Origin: Clostridia bacterium
Lineage (GTDB): Bacteria; Bacillota; Clostridia; Oscillospirales; Acutalibacteraceae
DNA length: 64,000 bases
Reading direction: 5' to 3'
Assembly (NCBI GenBank): GCA_017548045.1
Contig: JAFYNR010000057.1
Location: 1-64,000 of the forward strand
Part shown: in pieces, positions 48,870 to 57,449 of the stretch
How positions within the stretch are numbered: the first letter of the stretch is position 1
How the letters are laid out: every line of letters begins with the position of its first letter
The notes under the pieces: model-generated
Database searches by the model: none
Seen by the model: only the letters and a program-made list of their open reading frames with translations
What the model was told of the DNA's origin: nothing
Program-made: the position numbers and the translations under genes

Positions 48870-49925
48870 ATGAAAAAAATAAAAAGGTTTTTGTCATTTA
48901 TTATATCTGTAATTCTTTTTTGCATAAACATTACCACTACGGCTAATGCTAGTGGTGAAAGAATTGCTTTGTTTGAAAATGAAAAATGTGGTACAAATGC
49001 ATATGCAACTTTGTATAAAGATGGTGAACTTGTAATTGTCGGGAGCGGAATACTAGGCAATAACGAATTGGATAATACGGATGGTTGTGATGACCCATGG
49101 AATTATTCACCACCGTGGAATTATTATTATTCATCAAACAAATATGTAAAAGATATAAAGAAAATAGTAATCAGTGAAAATGTAACTGAGATAGGTGCGT
49201 TTGATAATATAATAGGTGTATTTTGTGATTGCATTAACCTTGAAGAAGTTGTGTTACCACAAAATTTAGAAAAGATTGGCGAATATGCCTTTTATAACTG
49301 TTATCGTTTAAAGAATATAGACATTCCCGAAACAGTTACATCAATAGGTGAATATGCTTTCTTTGGTTGCGGTTATTTAGAAGAAATTACGATTCCTACA
49401 GAGGTAGATGCGATAGGCAAAGATGCTTTTGGTGATTGCATTAGATTATCAAAAATAGTAATAGAAAACCCTGATTGCGAAATTGAATGGTCGAAAACAA
49501 CTTTCCCTGAAAAAACCATTCTTTATGGTTATGCTGGCTCATCTTTAGAAGAATATGCCAATTATTGGATGAGAGATTTTGTTGAGATAGGTTCAGAAGA
49601 TGAAGGAATAAACAACGAAAAACCTCACACCCATACATTCCCCGATGATTGGTTGGTTGTTTATAATACAACCTGTAGTCGAGATGGTTTATCAATAAAA
49701 ATTTGTAATGATTGTAATGCTTTTGAAATACAGACAACACCATATTATGGTCACATAGATAATAATAATGATAACAAATGTGACGAATGTTTGGTTGTTG
49801 TTAATATAGCTACAGACTCTAATATTTCGGAGAATATTGAAAATCAGAAAAATCCATTATATTTTATCTCAAGCTTCTTTGACAAAATTTTTAATTTCTT
49901 CAGAAATTTATTTGTGTTTAAATGA
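48870..49925 (+). CDS. secreted BspA-type leucine-rich-repeat protein
   Basis: A 351-aa protein: signal peptide (KKIKRFLSFIISVILFCINITTTANAS), then LRR_5 repeats of the BspA type (NLEEVVLPQNLEKIGEYAFYNC, RLKNIDIPETVTSIGEYAFFGC, YLEEITIPTEVDAIGKDAFGDC, about 122-190). A His/Cys-containing segment follows (HTHTFPDDW..., GHIDNNNDNKCDEC, a motif common at the ends of such surface proteins) and a hydrophobic C-terminal stretch (FFDKIFNFFRNLFVFK) that may anchor it. BspA-like proteins act in adhesion. Very AT-rich codons contrast with the neighbours, supporting horizontal origin with the island. AAAGGAG precedes ATG. Confidence 0.88.
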   Translation: MKKIKRFLSFIISVILFCINITTTANASGERIALFENEKCGTNAYATLYKDGELVIVGSGILGNNELDNTDGCDDPWNYSPPWNYYYSSNKYVKDIKKIVISENVTEIGAFDNIIGVFCDCINLEEVVLPQNLEKIGEYAFYNCYRLKNIDIPETVTSIGEYAFFGCGYLEEITIPTEVDAIGKDAFGDCIRLSKIVIENPDCEIEWSKTTFPEKTILYGYAGSSLEEYANYWMRDFVEIGSEDEGINNEKPHTHTFPDDWLVVYNTTCSRDGLSIKICNDCNAFEIQTTPYYGHIDNNNDNKCDECLVVVNIATDSNISENIENQKNPLYFISSFFDKIFNFFRNLFVFK

Positions 49926-49927
49926 TG

Positions 49928-49962
49928 TAAAAGGGAACGGCTCAAAACCGTTCCCTTTTTTA
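49928..49962 (+). terminator. terminator of the LRR gene
   Basis: AAAAGGGAACGG (49929-49940) and CCGTTCCCTTTT (49948-49959) with a T tract. Confidence 0.88.
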
Positions 49963-49982
49963 TTTATCTCTTCAGCCAAGAC

Positions 49983-50019
49983 AAAAGATGGACACCTTTG
50001 TATCAAAAGTGTCCATCTC
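49983..50019 (-). terminator. terminator of tRNA-fMet
   Basis: AGATGGACAC (49986-49995) and GTGTCCATCT (50010-50019), extended by TTT/AAA; A tract at 49983-49986. Lies four bases after the tRNA CCA end on the minus strand. Confidence 0.8.
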
Positions 50020-50022
50020 TTC

Positions 50023-50098
<76 letters not shown>

Positions 50099-50123
50099 AT
50101 ATCTGTTTTTCAAGTGCTTATTA

Positions 50124-50151
50124 ATTATACACGCTTTTGCGGATTTGTCAA
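50124..50151 (-). promoter_or_regulatory. promoter of tRNA-fMet
   Basis: Minus strand: consensus TTGACA (50151-50146), 16-bp spacer, TATAAT (50129-50124). Confidence 0.82.
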
Positions 50152-50217
50152 TACCTTTTTTGAAAAAACTTGAGTTTGTTTTATAAAACTTTTCGGCTTT
50201 ACCGTCAAGGAGGCTGT

Positions 50218-50271
50218 ATGTTCAGATTATATGCTTTTGTTTTGACATTATGCACATATTTTTCCTTATAG
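50218..50271 (+). CDS. possible 17-aa hydrophobic peptide
   Basis: A perfect Shine-Dalgarno AAGGAGG (50207-50213) lies four bases before ATG; the frame encodes MFRLYAFVLTLCTYFSL and ends TAG. TTGAAA (50160-50165), 16 bp, TATAAA (50182-50187) could be its promoter. The peptide would be membrane-inserted. It lies between tRNA-fMet and the promoter of the GPH-EEP operon; a leader-peptide or toxin-like role is possible, as is chance. Confidence 0.35.
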   Translation: MFRLYAFVLTLCTYFSL

Positions 50272-50289
50272 GTTATGCTTTTCTGCCGA

Positions 50290-50328
50290 TTGACATTGAT
50301 TTGTATAAAATGATATTATTACTATAAT
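50290..50328 (+). promoter_or_regulatory. promoter region of the GPH-glycosidase-EEP operon
   Basis: TTGACA (50290-50295), 18-bp spacer, TATTAT (50314-50319); alternatively TTGTAT (50301-50306), 16-bp spacer, TATAAT (50323-50328). Confidence 0.65.
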
Positions 50329-50368
50329 ATAAGCAACGATGTTTGCTGTAAGGAAAAGAGATGATAAA

Positions 50369-51874
50369 ATGTCTGAAAGCACAGCTGTAAAGGAAAGAGA
50401 AGTCCCTGTTGAGCAGAAGGGGAAACGTTATGTGCGGCCCCGAGAGATTGCGGCATATGCACTGACATCCTACGGGCTTAACAACCTTACCTCATTTATC
50501 GGCTCAACAAAGCAGTATTTTATGATGAGCTTTATGGGGCTTACAGGCAAGCAATACGGTCTGATGGGAACAATTTCAACCGTCTGGGATGCACTTGATG
50601 ACCCGATTTCGGGCATTGTTATTGACAGATTCAGAACAAGATGGGGCAGACTCCGTCCGTTCCTTATTCTCTCAATGCCTTTGTGGGCAATAACTTCGAT
50701 TCTGTTTTATACCGTGCCCGGCGGACTGACATCAAATCAGCTTTTCATTTATGCGCTGGCATCAACGATTTTTTACGGAATAGGTTTTTCATACCTCAGC
50801 GGATGGGAGCTTCTTCTTTACAATATGACCCCAAACACGGGAGAGAGAGGTACGCTTATTGCGACGCAGAAATTTGTGAACCTTTTCACCTGGATTCCCT
50901 CCCTCGTGCCGGTTTTTGTTGACTTTGTGCCGGGAGTTACCAAAAATGCGGTGACTCAGCCCGACGTATACCGCGGATTTTCGTTTATATTCGTGCTTGC
51001 GGCGGCAGCGGCGGCGGTTTACGGCTTCTTTGTTATGAAAGAGCGTGTGTCCATTGCTTCAAAGGATGAGATAAAGCAGGTGGGATTTTTCAGGTCGGCA
51101 AAATCTATCCTGACCTGCAGACCCTTATGGGCGTTGCTTGTATCCGGCTTTTTCGGCGGAATAAAGGGAGTTGGCGGTGCATCGGAGGATTTCTTCTGGC
51201 TTAACTGCACCGGAAGGCTTTCAAACCGTCTTCTCTGCAGCCTTTTTACGGGAATTCCCAATTATGTGATCACTCCCGTTGCGCCATCGATTATCCGTAA
51301 ATTCGGGCTGAGAACAACGGCTATTTCCGCAGGCGTTTTCAGCGGTGTTGCTTACACCGTGCTCTATTTCATAGGCTACAAGCCTACGGGTAATTATTGG
51401 TTGGATTTTGTTATTGTTACAATCGGCCTTACTGTTTGCGGACTTCCCAATCATATTATGGGTGTATGCGACCCTCTGCTTAAGGGTGATATGTACGATT
51501 ACCTTGAATGGCAGAACGGTATCCGCAACGAAGGCATTGTAAATGCGGTTATGAGCTATGTAAACAAGCTTTCCTCCAGTGTTCACGCACTTCTTTCGGG
51601 TGTGGTTTTTGACTGGATTAAATTCACACCTCAGCAGGATGCCTTCGGCAACATCGTTCCTCATACAAATCCGAAGGTTCTCAAAGGCATATGGGGAATA
51701 TTCTGCCTTGCACCTGCTGTTGCAAGATACGGCTACGGTCTGGCGCTGTTCCTTTTTAACGTTCACGGTAAAAACAAGGAGCGTATGCTTATGGAACTCA
51801 CCGAAAGCAGAAATGCAAGAGCAGAGGCTAAAAAACAGACTCTTGAAGAAGAAACGGAGAATAATAATGATTGA
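50369..51874 (+). CDS. GPH-family sugar:cation symporter
   Basis: A 501-aa carrier. DDPISGIVIDRFRTRWGRLRPFLIL (about 75-99) is the strongest GPH motif, with DMYDYLEWQNGIRNEGIVNAV (second loop). Its own paralogues here are at 6904 and 40196. It imports the substrate of the genes that follow, presumably a glycoside. Start at 50369 (MSESTAV) is preferred; the ATG at 50339 is too close to the predicted transcription start. The stop overlaps the ATG of the next gene by 8 bases (ATGATTGA), implying coupled translation. First gene of a six-gene operon ending at the terminator at 58220. Confidence 0.88.
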   Translation: MSESTAVKEREVPVEQKGKRYVRPREIAAYALTSYGLNNLTSFIGSTKQYFMMSFMGLTGKQYGLMGTISTVWDALDDPISGIVIDRFRTRWGRLRPFLILSMPLWAITSILFYTVPGGLTSNQLFIYALASTIFYGIGFSYLSGWELLLYNMTPNTGERGTLIATQKFVNLFTWIPSLVPVFVDFVPGVTKNAVTQPDVYRGFSFIFVLAAAAAAVYGFFVMKERVSIASKDEIKQVGFFRSAKSILTCRPLWALLVSGFFGGIKGVGGASEDFFWLNCTGRLSNRLLCSLFTGIPNYVITPVAPSIIRKFGLRTTAISAGVFSGVAYTVLYFIGYKPTGNYWLDFVIVTIGLTVCGLPNHIMGVCDPLLKGDMYDYLEWQNGIRNEGIVNAVMSYVNKLSSSVHALLSGVVFDWIKFTPQQDAFGNIVPHTNPKVLKGIWGIFCLAPAVARYGYGLALFLFNVHGKNKERMLMELTESRNARAEAKKQTLEEETENNND

Positions 51875-54083
51875 TTTTAACAAATTTATCCTGTTTGCGG
51901 ATTCGTTTGACGGAGTAAAGGCGGCAGAGCTTTTGGCAGAAGAAATAAAGCACCGCACAGGTAATATGCCCGAAATTACGGATAACCGTGACAGTGCAAA
52001 TTTTGTGTTCATTCAGAATGATGAAATCTGCCGTGACGGCTACGGAATCTCCTGCGGCAATAATGCCGTTACCGTTACCGCAAAAGGTATAAGAGGCTTT
52101 ATATACGGCTTCGGTATGTTTCTGCGTAAGATTGTGCCTCTTTGCGGTGTGCCCGTGCTTACGGAGGATATTTCGGGCACGTACAGCCCTGATAAATCCA
52201 TAAGAGGTCATCAGATAGGCTACCGCACAACCCCCAATACCTACGATGCCTGGTCATATGATGATTACCGCAGATATTACCTTGATATGATGTTTTTCGG
52301 TACGAATATCGTTGAGCATATTCCCTATGAAAAGGGAGCTTCAAGGCGTAACCGCCTTATGAAATACGATGAGGAGGAATTCCTCGTAAAAGCATCTGAA
52401 ATGGCAGATGAATTTGACCTTGACGTTTCTCTGTGGCATCCCAACAACGACGGCGAAACCGTTGAGGAAGCCGCCGAAAGACGCGGCAAGATTTACGAAA
52501 CCGTGCCAAGACTTGACGTTGTATTCCCTCCGGGAGGCGACCCCGGTGAGTTCAATGCGGATGAATTTGTTCTCAGATGCAAGGAGATATCCAAGGCGCT
52601 GAAAAAGGTGCATCCCAAGGCTCAGATGTGGCCTTCCGCACAGAAGCCCCACTCCATTGACGATTGGGGAGAGGTTTTTATTTCCGAAATGGAAAAGCTC
52701 CCCGAAGAAATTGACGGTGTTATCACGGGTCCCAACCACGCCTTTGACCTTGAAACCCTGCGCCGCAGATTACCTTCGAAATATCCCATAAGACTTTATC
52801 CCGATATTACTCATAATGTGCGCTGTGAATATCCCGTGCACTTTGACCGTGACGATTGGCATTTTGCTCTGACTACGGGTCTCAGCCGTGAGTGTACCAA
52901 CCCCAGACCCCGTGAATACCGCCTTATACATCGTCTGACCCGCCGCTATATCGTCGGATCCGTCAGCTATTCCGAGGGCATTACCGATGACGTCAACAAG
53001 ATGGTCTGGGCGGATATGGATTATTTCCCCGATTGCGATTTGAGAACCTCTCTTCTGGACTATGCAAGGCTGTTTTTCTACGGCGCAGATCCCGAGGAAA
53101 TAGCCGACGGTATACTTGCACTTGAGCTTAACTGGCAGTGCGACCCCGCTGAAAATCCCACAATCGAAACAACCCTTGCTACATTTGAAAAAATGCAGTT
53201 TGAATATCCTTTCCTTTCAGAGAATTGGCGTTATTTGCAGCTTCTTCTCCGTGCTAAATGCGATTGGGTAATCCGCCGCAGAAGACTTTTCGAGCTTGAC
53301 CTCATAAGGCTTGCGGAAAAGGAAATCAGAAACGGCAATATTGCAAGTGCAAGAAAAATTCTTGAAACGGATTTTGAAGATAGCTATAAAAAGCAGCGTA
53401 ATGATATAACCGATCTTTGCCAAAAGCTTTTCGAACTTATAGGCTTGCAGACGGATATCGAAAATTACTGTGCCGATAACTGGGAGAGAGGTGCAATCCT
53501 CGAAACAATCGACCTGCCTGTTACGGACAGAAAATGGCTTCTCGGCAGGCTTGATGCGGCGGAGAATACGGCTGCCCCCGAGGGCTTTATGAACAGAGTC
53601 ATAAACCGTAACAAGGTCAGAAGCGACGAATATTACTTCTCCGTTGCGCTTAACGGACTTGAAGAGTGCTCAGCTCAGCAGACGGGCGAAATCTATATGA
53701 ATTTCCAGGGCGACAGACCCAACGTGAATACGGGTGCACTGCCTGTATGCGTATTTAAGATTTACGATAATTACACCTTTAAGTGCAAGGTGGGCGGTCT
53801 TGATTATGACGGCGACTACCGCCTGAAAATCACCTTTGCGAGCAAGAAGAATGCAAATTCAACCTCCCATAAAATTACCGCCAACGGCACCGTGATTTAT
53901 AAGGGTGCCCAGTTTGGCGGTGAAAGGGATGAAGCCTTTGACAGCGAAATGCTTTGCGAAGGCTTTGAAACCGCAACCTACGTGATACCCAAGGAGGTTA
54001 TTCACAACGGCTGTGTTGACCTTGAATTCAGCGAGGATGAAATGGGTATAATGTTCAGTGAATTCAGAATTATCCACGACTGA
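51867..54083 (+). CDS. uncharacterised glycoside-hydrolase-like protein (GH20/GH67/GH115-type fold)
   Basis: A 738-aa protein. The N terminus (AELLAEEIKHRTGN, FVFIQNDEICRDGYGISC) is the alpha/beta domain seen before GH20, GH67 and GH115 barrels. SIRGHQIGYRTTPNTYDAWSYDDYRRYYLDMMFFGTNIVEHIP (about 105-148) begins the TIM barrel; DLDVSLWHPNND and VITGPNHAF follow. A helical region (~430-590) and a C-terminal carbohydrate-binding-like beta domain (GLDYDGDYRLKITF, ...MLCEGFETATYVIP) complete it. Glu/Asp candidates for catalysis exist, but I cannot choose. No signal peptide. Start at 51867 (MIDFN) overlaps the symporter stop with GGAGA upstream; a frame from 51579 reads inside that gene. Confidence 0.68.
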   Translation: MIDFNKFILFADSFDGVKAAELLAEEIKHRTGNMPEITDNRDSANFVFIQNDEICRDGYGISCGNNAVTVTAKGIRGFIYGFGMFLRKIVPLCGVPVLTEDISGTYSPDKSIRGHQIGYRTTPNTYDAWSYDDYRRYYLDMMFFGTNIVEHIPYEKGASRRNRLMKYDEEEFLVKASEMADEFDLDVSLWHPNNDGETVEEAAERRGKIYETVPRLDVVFPPGGDPGEFNADEFVLRCKEISKALKKVHPKAQMWPSAQKPHSIDDWGEVFISEMEKLPEEIDGVITGPNHAFDLETLRRRLPSKYPIRLYPDITHNVRCEYPVHFDRDDWHFALTTGLSRECTNPRPREYRLIHRLTRRYIVGSVSYSEGITDDVNKMVWADMDYFPDCDLRTSLLDYARLFFYGADPEEIADGILALELNWQCDPAENPTIETTLATFEKMQFEYPFLSENWRYLQLLLRAKCDWVIRRRRLFELDLIRLAEKEIRNGNIASARKILETDFEDSYKKQRNDITDLCQKLFELIGLQTDIENYCADNWERGAILETIDLPVTDRKWLLGRLDAAENTAAPEGFMNRVINRNKVRSDEYYFSVALNGLEECSAQQTGEIYMNFQGDRPNVNTGALPVCVFKIYDNYTFKCKVGGLDYDGDYRLKITFASKKNANSTSHKITANGTVIYKGAQFGGERDEAFDSEMLCEGFETATYVIPKEVIHNGCVDLEFSEDEMGIMFSEFRIIHD

Positions 54084-54101
54084 GAGTCAAAGGGGGAGAA
54101 T

Positions 54102-55616
54102 ATGGATTATTCAAAATTCAAAAGCGGCAGTGATGTCAGAGGATATGCTCTCGGTGACCAATCAAATCCGCTTTATATGAACGATGAAATGATAATGCGT
54201 TCGGCTTTTGCTTTTTTGCAATGGCTAAAAAGCCGTACGGGCAAAAACGAAATTTATATTTCCGTTGGTCACGACAGCCGCCTTTCAGCCGAAAGAATAA
54301 AAAAGGCGGTTATAAAGGCCTTGACCTCAAACGGGGTCAGGGTTGCGGATTGCGGACTGAGCTCAACTCCTGCAATGTTTATGACAACCGTTGATATGAA
54401 ATGTGACGGTGCAATTCAGATAACCGCAAGCCACCATCCCAAGGACAGAAACGGCCTTAAATTTTTCACCCGTGACGGCGGTCTTGACGGATCGGATATT
54501 TCGGATATCCTCAAAGCCGCAGGCGAAGCCGATGAATATATCGGCAAAGAAAACGGCATATGTGAAAAAACCGATTTCATGAGCAGGTATGCCGAGATTC
54601 TCCGCAATATGATAATTGAGGGAGTCGATGACAAAAACCTTCGCCAAAAGCCTCTCAGCGGAATGAAAATTGTTGTTGATGCAGGTAACGGTGCAGGCGG
54701 ATTTTATGCAACCCGAGTGCTTGAGCCTTTGGGTGCGGATATATCGGGCAGTGTTTTTCTTGAGCCCGACGGCAACTTCCCCAACCATACGCCGAACCCC
54801 GAGAATGCACAGGCAATGGAATGTGTTTCAAAGGCAACCGCAGATGCCGGTGCGGATTTCGGTGTTATATTTGATACCGACGTTGACCGTGCCGCTTGTG
54901 TGGGCAGAGGCGGATTTGAAATAAACCGCAACCGTCTAGTTGCACTCGCTTCAAAAATTGCGCTTGCAGACCGAGGCGGCACAATAGTAACCGACAGCGT
55001 TACCTCCGACGGCCTTGCGGAGTTTATTGCAGAAAACGGCGGTGTTCATCTGCGTTATAAGCGCGGATACAGAAACGTAATCAACAAGCAGATTGAACTG
55101 TGCTCAGACGGTATTGATTGCCCTCTTGCAATGGAAACGTCGGGTCATGCCGCGTTTGCGGAAAATTATTTTCTTGATGACGGTGCATATCTGATTACAA
55201 AGCTTATCATCGAGGCGGCGGCACTTGCAAAGGAGGGCAAAAGCCTTGAGGATTTAATCGCCGATCTGAAGGAAGCGGAGGAAGAAAAAGAACTTCGTTT
55301 CAGAATCCTTTGTGATGATTTCAGAGCCGAAGGCGAAAAAATCATCAGACTTTTCGAAAAAGAAGCAAAAACGCACAAGGGCTGGTCGGTCTGCGGTGAC
55401 AATTACGAGGGTATCCGTATAAATGCTGATTCATCCTGCGGAAACGGATGGTTTCTTATCCGCCTGAGTGTTCACGATCCGATCATTGTTCTCAATACCG
55501 AAAGCAATGAAAAGGGCGGCACATTGAAAATGTGCAGTGACATTGCAGATATCATTTCAGGTGCGGAAAATATTGATTTGCTTGATGTTTCGGCGCTGAC
55601 CGATTATGTAAAATAA
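54102..55616 (+). CDS. phosphomannomutase/phosphoglucomutase
   Basis: A 504-aa alpha-D-phosphohexomutase. Four domains: the phosphoserine loop TASHHPKDRNGLKF (about 107-120), Mg loop DTDVDRAAC (about 258-266), sugar-binding loop METSGHAAFAE (about 344-354), and the C-terminal phosphate-binding region GIRINADSSCGNGWFLIR. It interconverts hexose 1- and 6-phosphates, giving entry to glycolysis or nucleotide-sugar synthesis. The N-terminal FKSGSDVRGYA replaces the usual FGTDGxRG. GGGGGAGAA precedes ATG. Its position suggests that the operon yields a sugar-1-phosphate. Confidence 0.9.
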   Translation: MDYSKFKSGSDVRGYALGDQSNPLYMNDEMIMRSAFAFLQWLKSRTGKNEIYISVGHDSRLSAERIKKAVIKALTSNGVRVADCGLSSTPAMFMTTVDMKCDGAIQITASHHPKDRNGLKFFTRDGGLDGSDISDILKAAGEADEYIGKENGICEKTDFMSRYAEILRNMIIEGVDDKNLRQKPLSGMKIVVDAGNGAGGFYATRVLEPLGADISGSVFLEPDGNFPNHTPNPENAQAMECVSKATADAGADFGVIFDTDVDRAACVGRGGFEINRNRLVALASKIALADRGGTIVTDSVTSDGLAEFIAENGGVHLRYKRGYRNVINKQIELCSDGIDCPLAMETSGHAAFAENYFLDDGAYLITKLIIEAAALAKEGKSLEDLIADLKEAEEEKELRFRILCDDFRAEGEKIIRLFEKEAKTHKGWSVCGDNYEGIRINADSSCGNGWFLIRLSVHDPIIVLNTESNEKGGTLKMCSDIADIISGAENIDLLDVSALTDYVK

Positions 55617-55631
55617 AAGGAGACAACAAAA

Positions 55632-56504
55632 ATGATTGACAAAATAGTATCGGCGTTCTTCGCGTTCATAACTGCAATTCTTACTCTTTTCTACACTCCC
55701 ACACCTGTAACAAGTGTAAATCCTTCAGAAATTCCCGAGGTAACTTCAACTCAGGACGTTACCGTTATGAGCTACAACGTTTATTATCAGTATGACGAAG
55801 CGAGAAAGGATAACGTGGTGGCAAATATCCGCACCCATAACCCCGATTCCTTTGGATTGCAGGAGGCAACTCCCGAATGGATTGAGGCTGTTGCGGCGGC
55901 TATGCCCGAATATGCCTACGTAGGTGTGGGCAGAAACCTCAGCGGCGACGGCGAGGCTAGCCCCGTATTCTACAAAAAAGATAAATACGAGCTTGTTGAT
56001 TCGGGTACGTTCTGGCTTTCAAAAACACCCGACAGACCTTCAAGAGGCTGGGATGCAATGTTCAACAGAGTCTGCACGTACGTTGTTCTCAGAAATAAAG
56101 AAACAAGATTTGTCTATGCTCATTTCAATGCTCACTTTGACCATATGGGTGTTCTTGCAAGGCTCGAATCCGTTGCGGTTGTAACCGAAAAGGTTTCAAA
56201 AATCTGCAACACCTTCCCTGCGGTATTCACAGGCGACCTTAACGACCACGAAGGCGGCGATATGTATAACCGTGTGCTCGAAGCAGGCTTCCGTGATACC
56301 AAAAAGATTGCGGAAACGGCTGACGATGAAACAACCTATCACGGCTATTCAGACCTTCTTACAAAAGAAAAACCCATTGATTTTATCTTCGTTAACGCAA
56401 TGGCAACCAAGGTCAGTACATATAAGGTAGATACAACCAAGTATGACGGCGAATATGCCTCCGACCATCATCCCGTTATTTCGGAAATGACACTTTACAA
56501 TTAA
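55632..56504 (+). CDS. secreted EEP-fold hydrolase, copy 1
   Basis: A 290-aa endonuclease/exonuclease/phosphatase-family protein with an N-terminal signal or anchor (KIVSAFFAFITAILTLFYTP). Active-site blocks: VMSYNVYY (Asn), GLQEATPEW (Glu78), FNAHFDHMG (His), FTGDLNDHEGG (Asp/Asn), IDFIFVN, and the terminal ASDHHPV (Asp-His). The family cleaves phosphodiesters or phosphomonoesters, including DNA, sphingomyelin and phosphoinositides; the lack of DNA-binding features and secretion favour a small substrate. FNAHFD differs from FNTHLD in copies 2 and 3. Tandem with two more EEP genes, 15 bases apart. Confidence 0.85.
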   Translation: MIDKIVSAFFAFITAILTLFYTPTPVTSVNPSEIPEVTSTQDVTVMSYNVYYQYDEARKDNVVANIRTHNPDSFGLQEATPEWIEAVAAAMPEYAYVGVGRNLSGDGEASPVFYKKDKYELVDSGTFWLSKTPDRPSRGWDAMFNRVCTYVVLRNKETRFVYAHFNAHFDHMGVLARLESVAVVTEKVSKICNTFPAVFTGDLNDHEGGDMYNRVLEAGFRDTKKIAETADDETTYHGYSDLLTKEKPIDFIFVNAMATKVSTYKVDTTKYDGEYASDHHPVISEMTLYN

Positions 56505-56519
56505 AGGAGGTTATGAATA

Positions 56520-57449
56520 ATGCTTTTCAAATTCGGACAGATTATTGTTTCGCTTCTGCTTGCTTTGTCATCAATGTTTACCGCGCAGATACCTCAGACA
56601 CCCGTTGAAACTGAGCTTCCTCTTGTTGATATTAACCCTAATCCCATTGCAGAAGCTGCAGCAACTCAGGACGTTACCGTTATGACCTTCAATGTTAAAA
56701 TCAGCGGCGACGGTTATCAGTCAACAGAAAACAGACTTCCCAAGCTGACAAAAATCATTAAGGAATATGCTCCCGATTCCTTCGGCCTGCAGGAGGCTGA
56801 CAAATGGTGGGTTGACAATATTGCGGCTGAAATGACAGACTATACACACGTTGAAAAATACAGGGATGACGGTATCAGCGAAGGTGAATCCTGTGCAATC
56901 TTTTATCTGAAGGATAAATACGATCTTGTTGATTCGGGCCATTTCTGGCTTTCGCAGACTCCCGATGAACCCACACTCGGCTGGGATGCAGCCTGCAAAA
57001 GAATAACAACCTGGGCAATTCTTAAAAATAAAGCCACGGGCTTTACATATGCTCATTTCAACACACATCTTGACCATGTGGGCGATAAGGCACAGGCTGA
57101 ATCCGTTGCACTTATCAGTGCAAAAATTGCAGAAATTGCACCCGACATTCCCGTTGTTCTTACGGGCGATTTCAATCTTCGCGAGGGCACGGGTAACTAT
57201 GTTAATCTGCTTGCCTGCGGACTCAGGGATACAAAATATCTTGCAGAGGAATACGACGACTGTGCAACGTATCACGACTTCAATCCCTTTGTTTTCAACA
57301 CAAAGCCCATTGACTATATCTTTGTGAACGATTATGTTTCTTCAGTAAAATCAAGCAAGGTGGATTCAAGAACGGTGGGTCTTGTTTATCCCTCAGACCA
57401 CTTCCCCATAATAGTTGAAATGACAATTTTTAACGGAGGTTCAAAATAA
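56520..57449 (+). CDS. secreted EEP-fold hydrolase, copy 2
   Basis: A 309-aa protein with signal sequence (LFKFGQIIVSLLLALSSMFTAQ), followed by a proline-rich spacer. Active-site blocks: VMTFNVKI, GLQEADKWW, FNTHLDHVGD, LTGDFNLREGTG, IDYIFVN and PSDHFPI. Clearly homologous to copies 1 and 3, sharing the CTF/CKRITTWAIL and SGHFWLSQTPDEPTLGWD blocks. RBS AAAGGAGG before ATG. Its TAA overlaps the ATG of copy 3 (TAATG). Likely faces outside, with copy 1. Confidence 0.85.
   Translation: MLFKFGQIIVSLLLALSSMFTAQIPQTPVETELPLVDINPNPIAEAAATQDVTVMTFNVKISGDGYQSTENRLPKLTKIIKEYAPDSFGLQEADKWWVDNIAAEMTDYTHVEKYRDDGISEGESCAIFYLKDKYDLVDSGHFWLSQTPDEPTLGWDAACKRITTWAILKNKATGFTYAHFNTHLDHVGDKAQAESVALISAKIAEIAPDIPVVLTGDFNLREGTGNYVNLLACGLRDTKYLAEEYDDCATYHDFNPFVFNTKPIDYIFVNDYVSSVKSSKVDSRTVGLVYPSDHFPIIVEMTIFNGGSK

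Noticed and set aside
51579-51866. Long N-terminal extension of the 738-aa glycosidase-like gene
   Set aside because: Overlaps the GPH gene in another frame; the start at 51867 has coupling overlap and a ribosome site.
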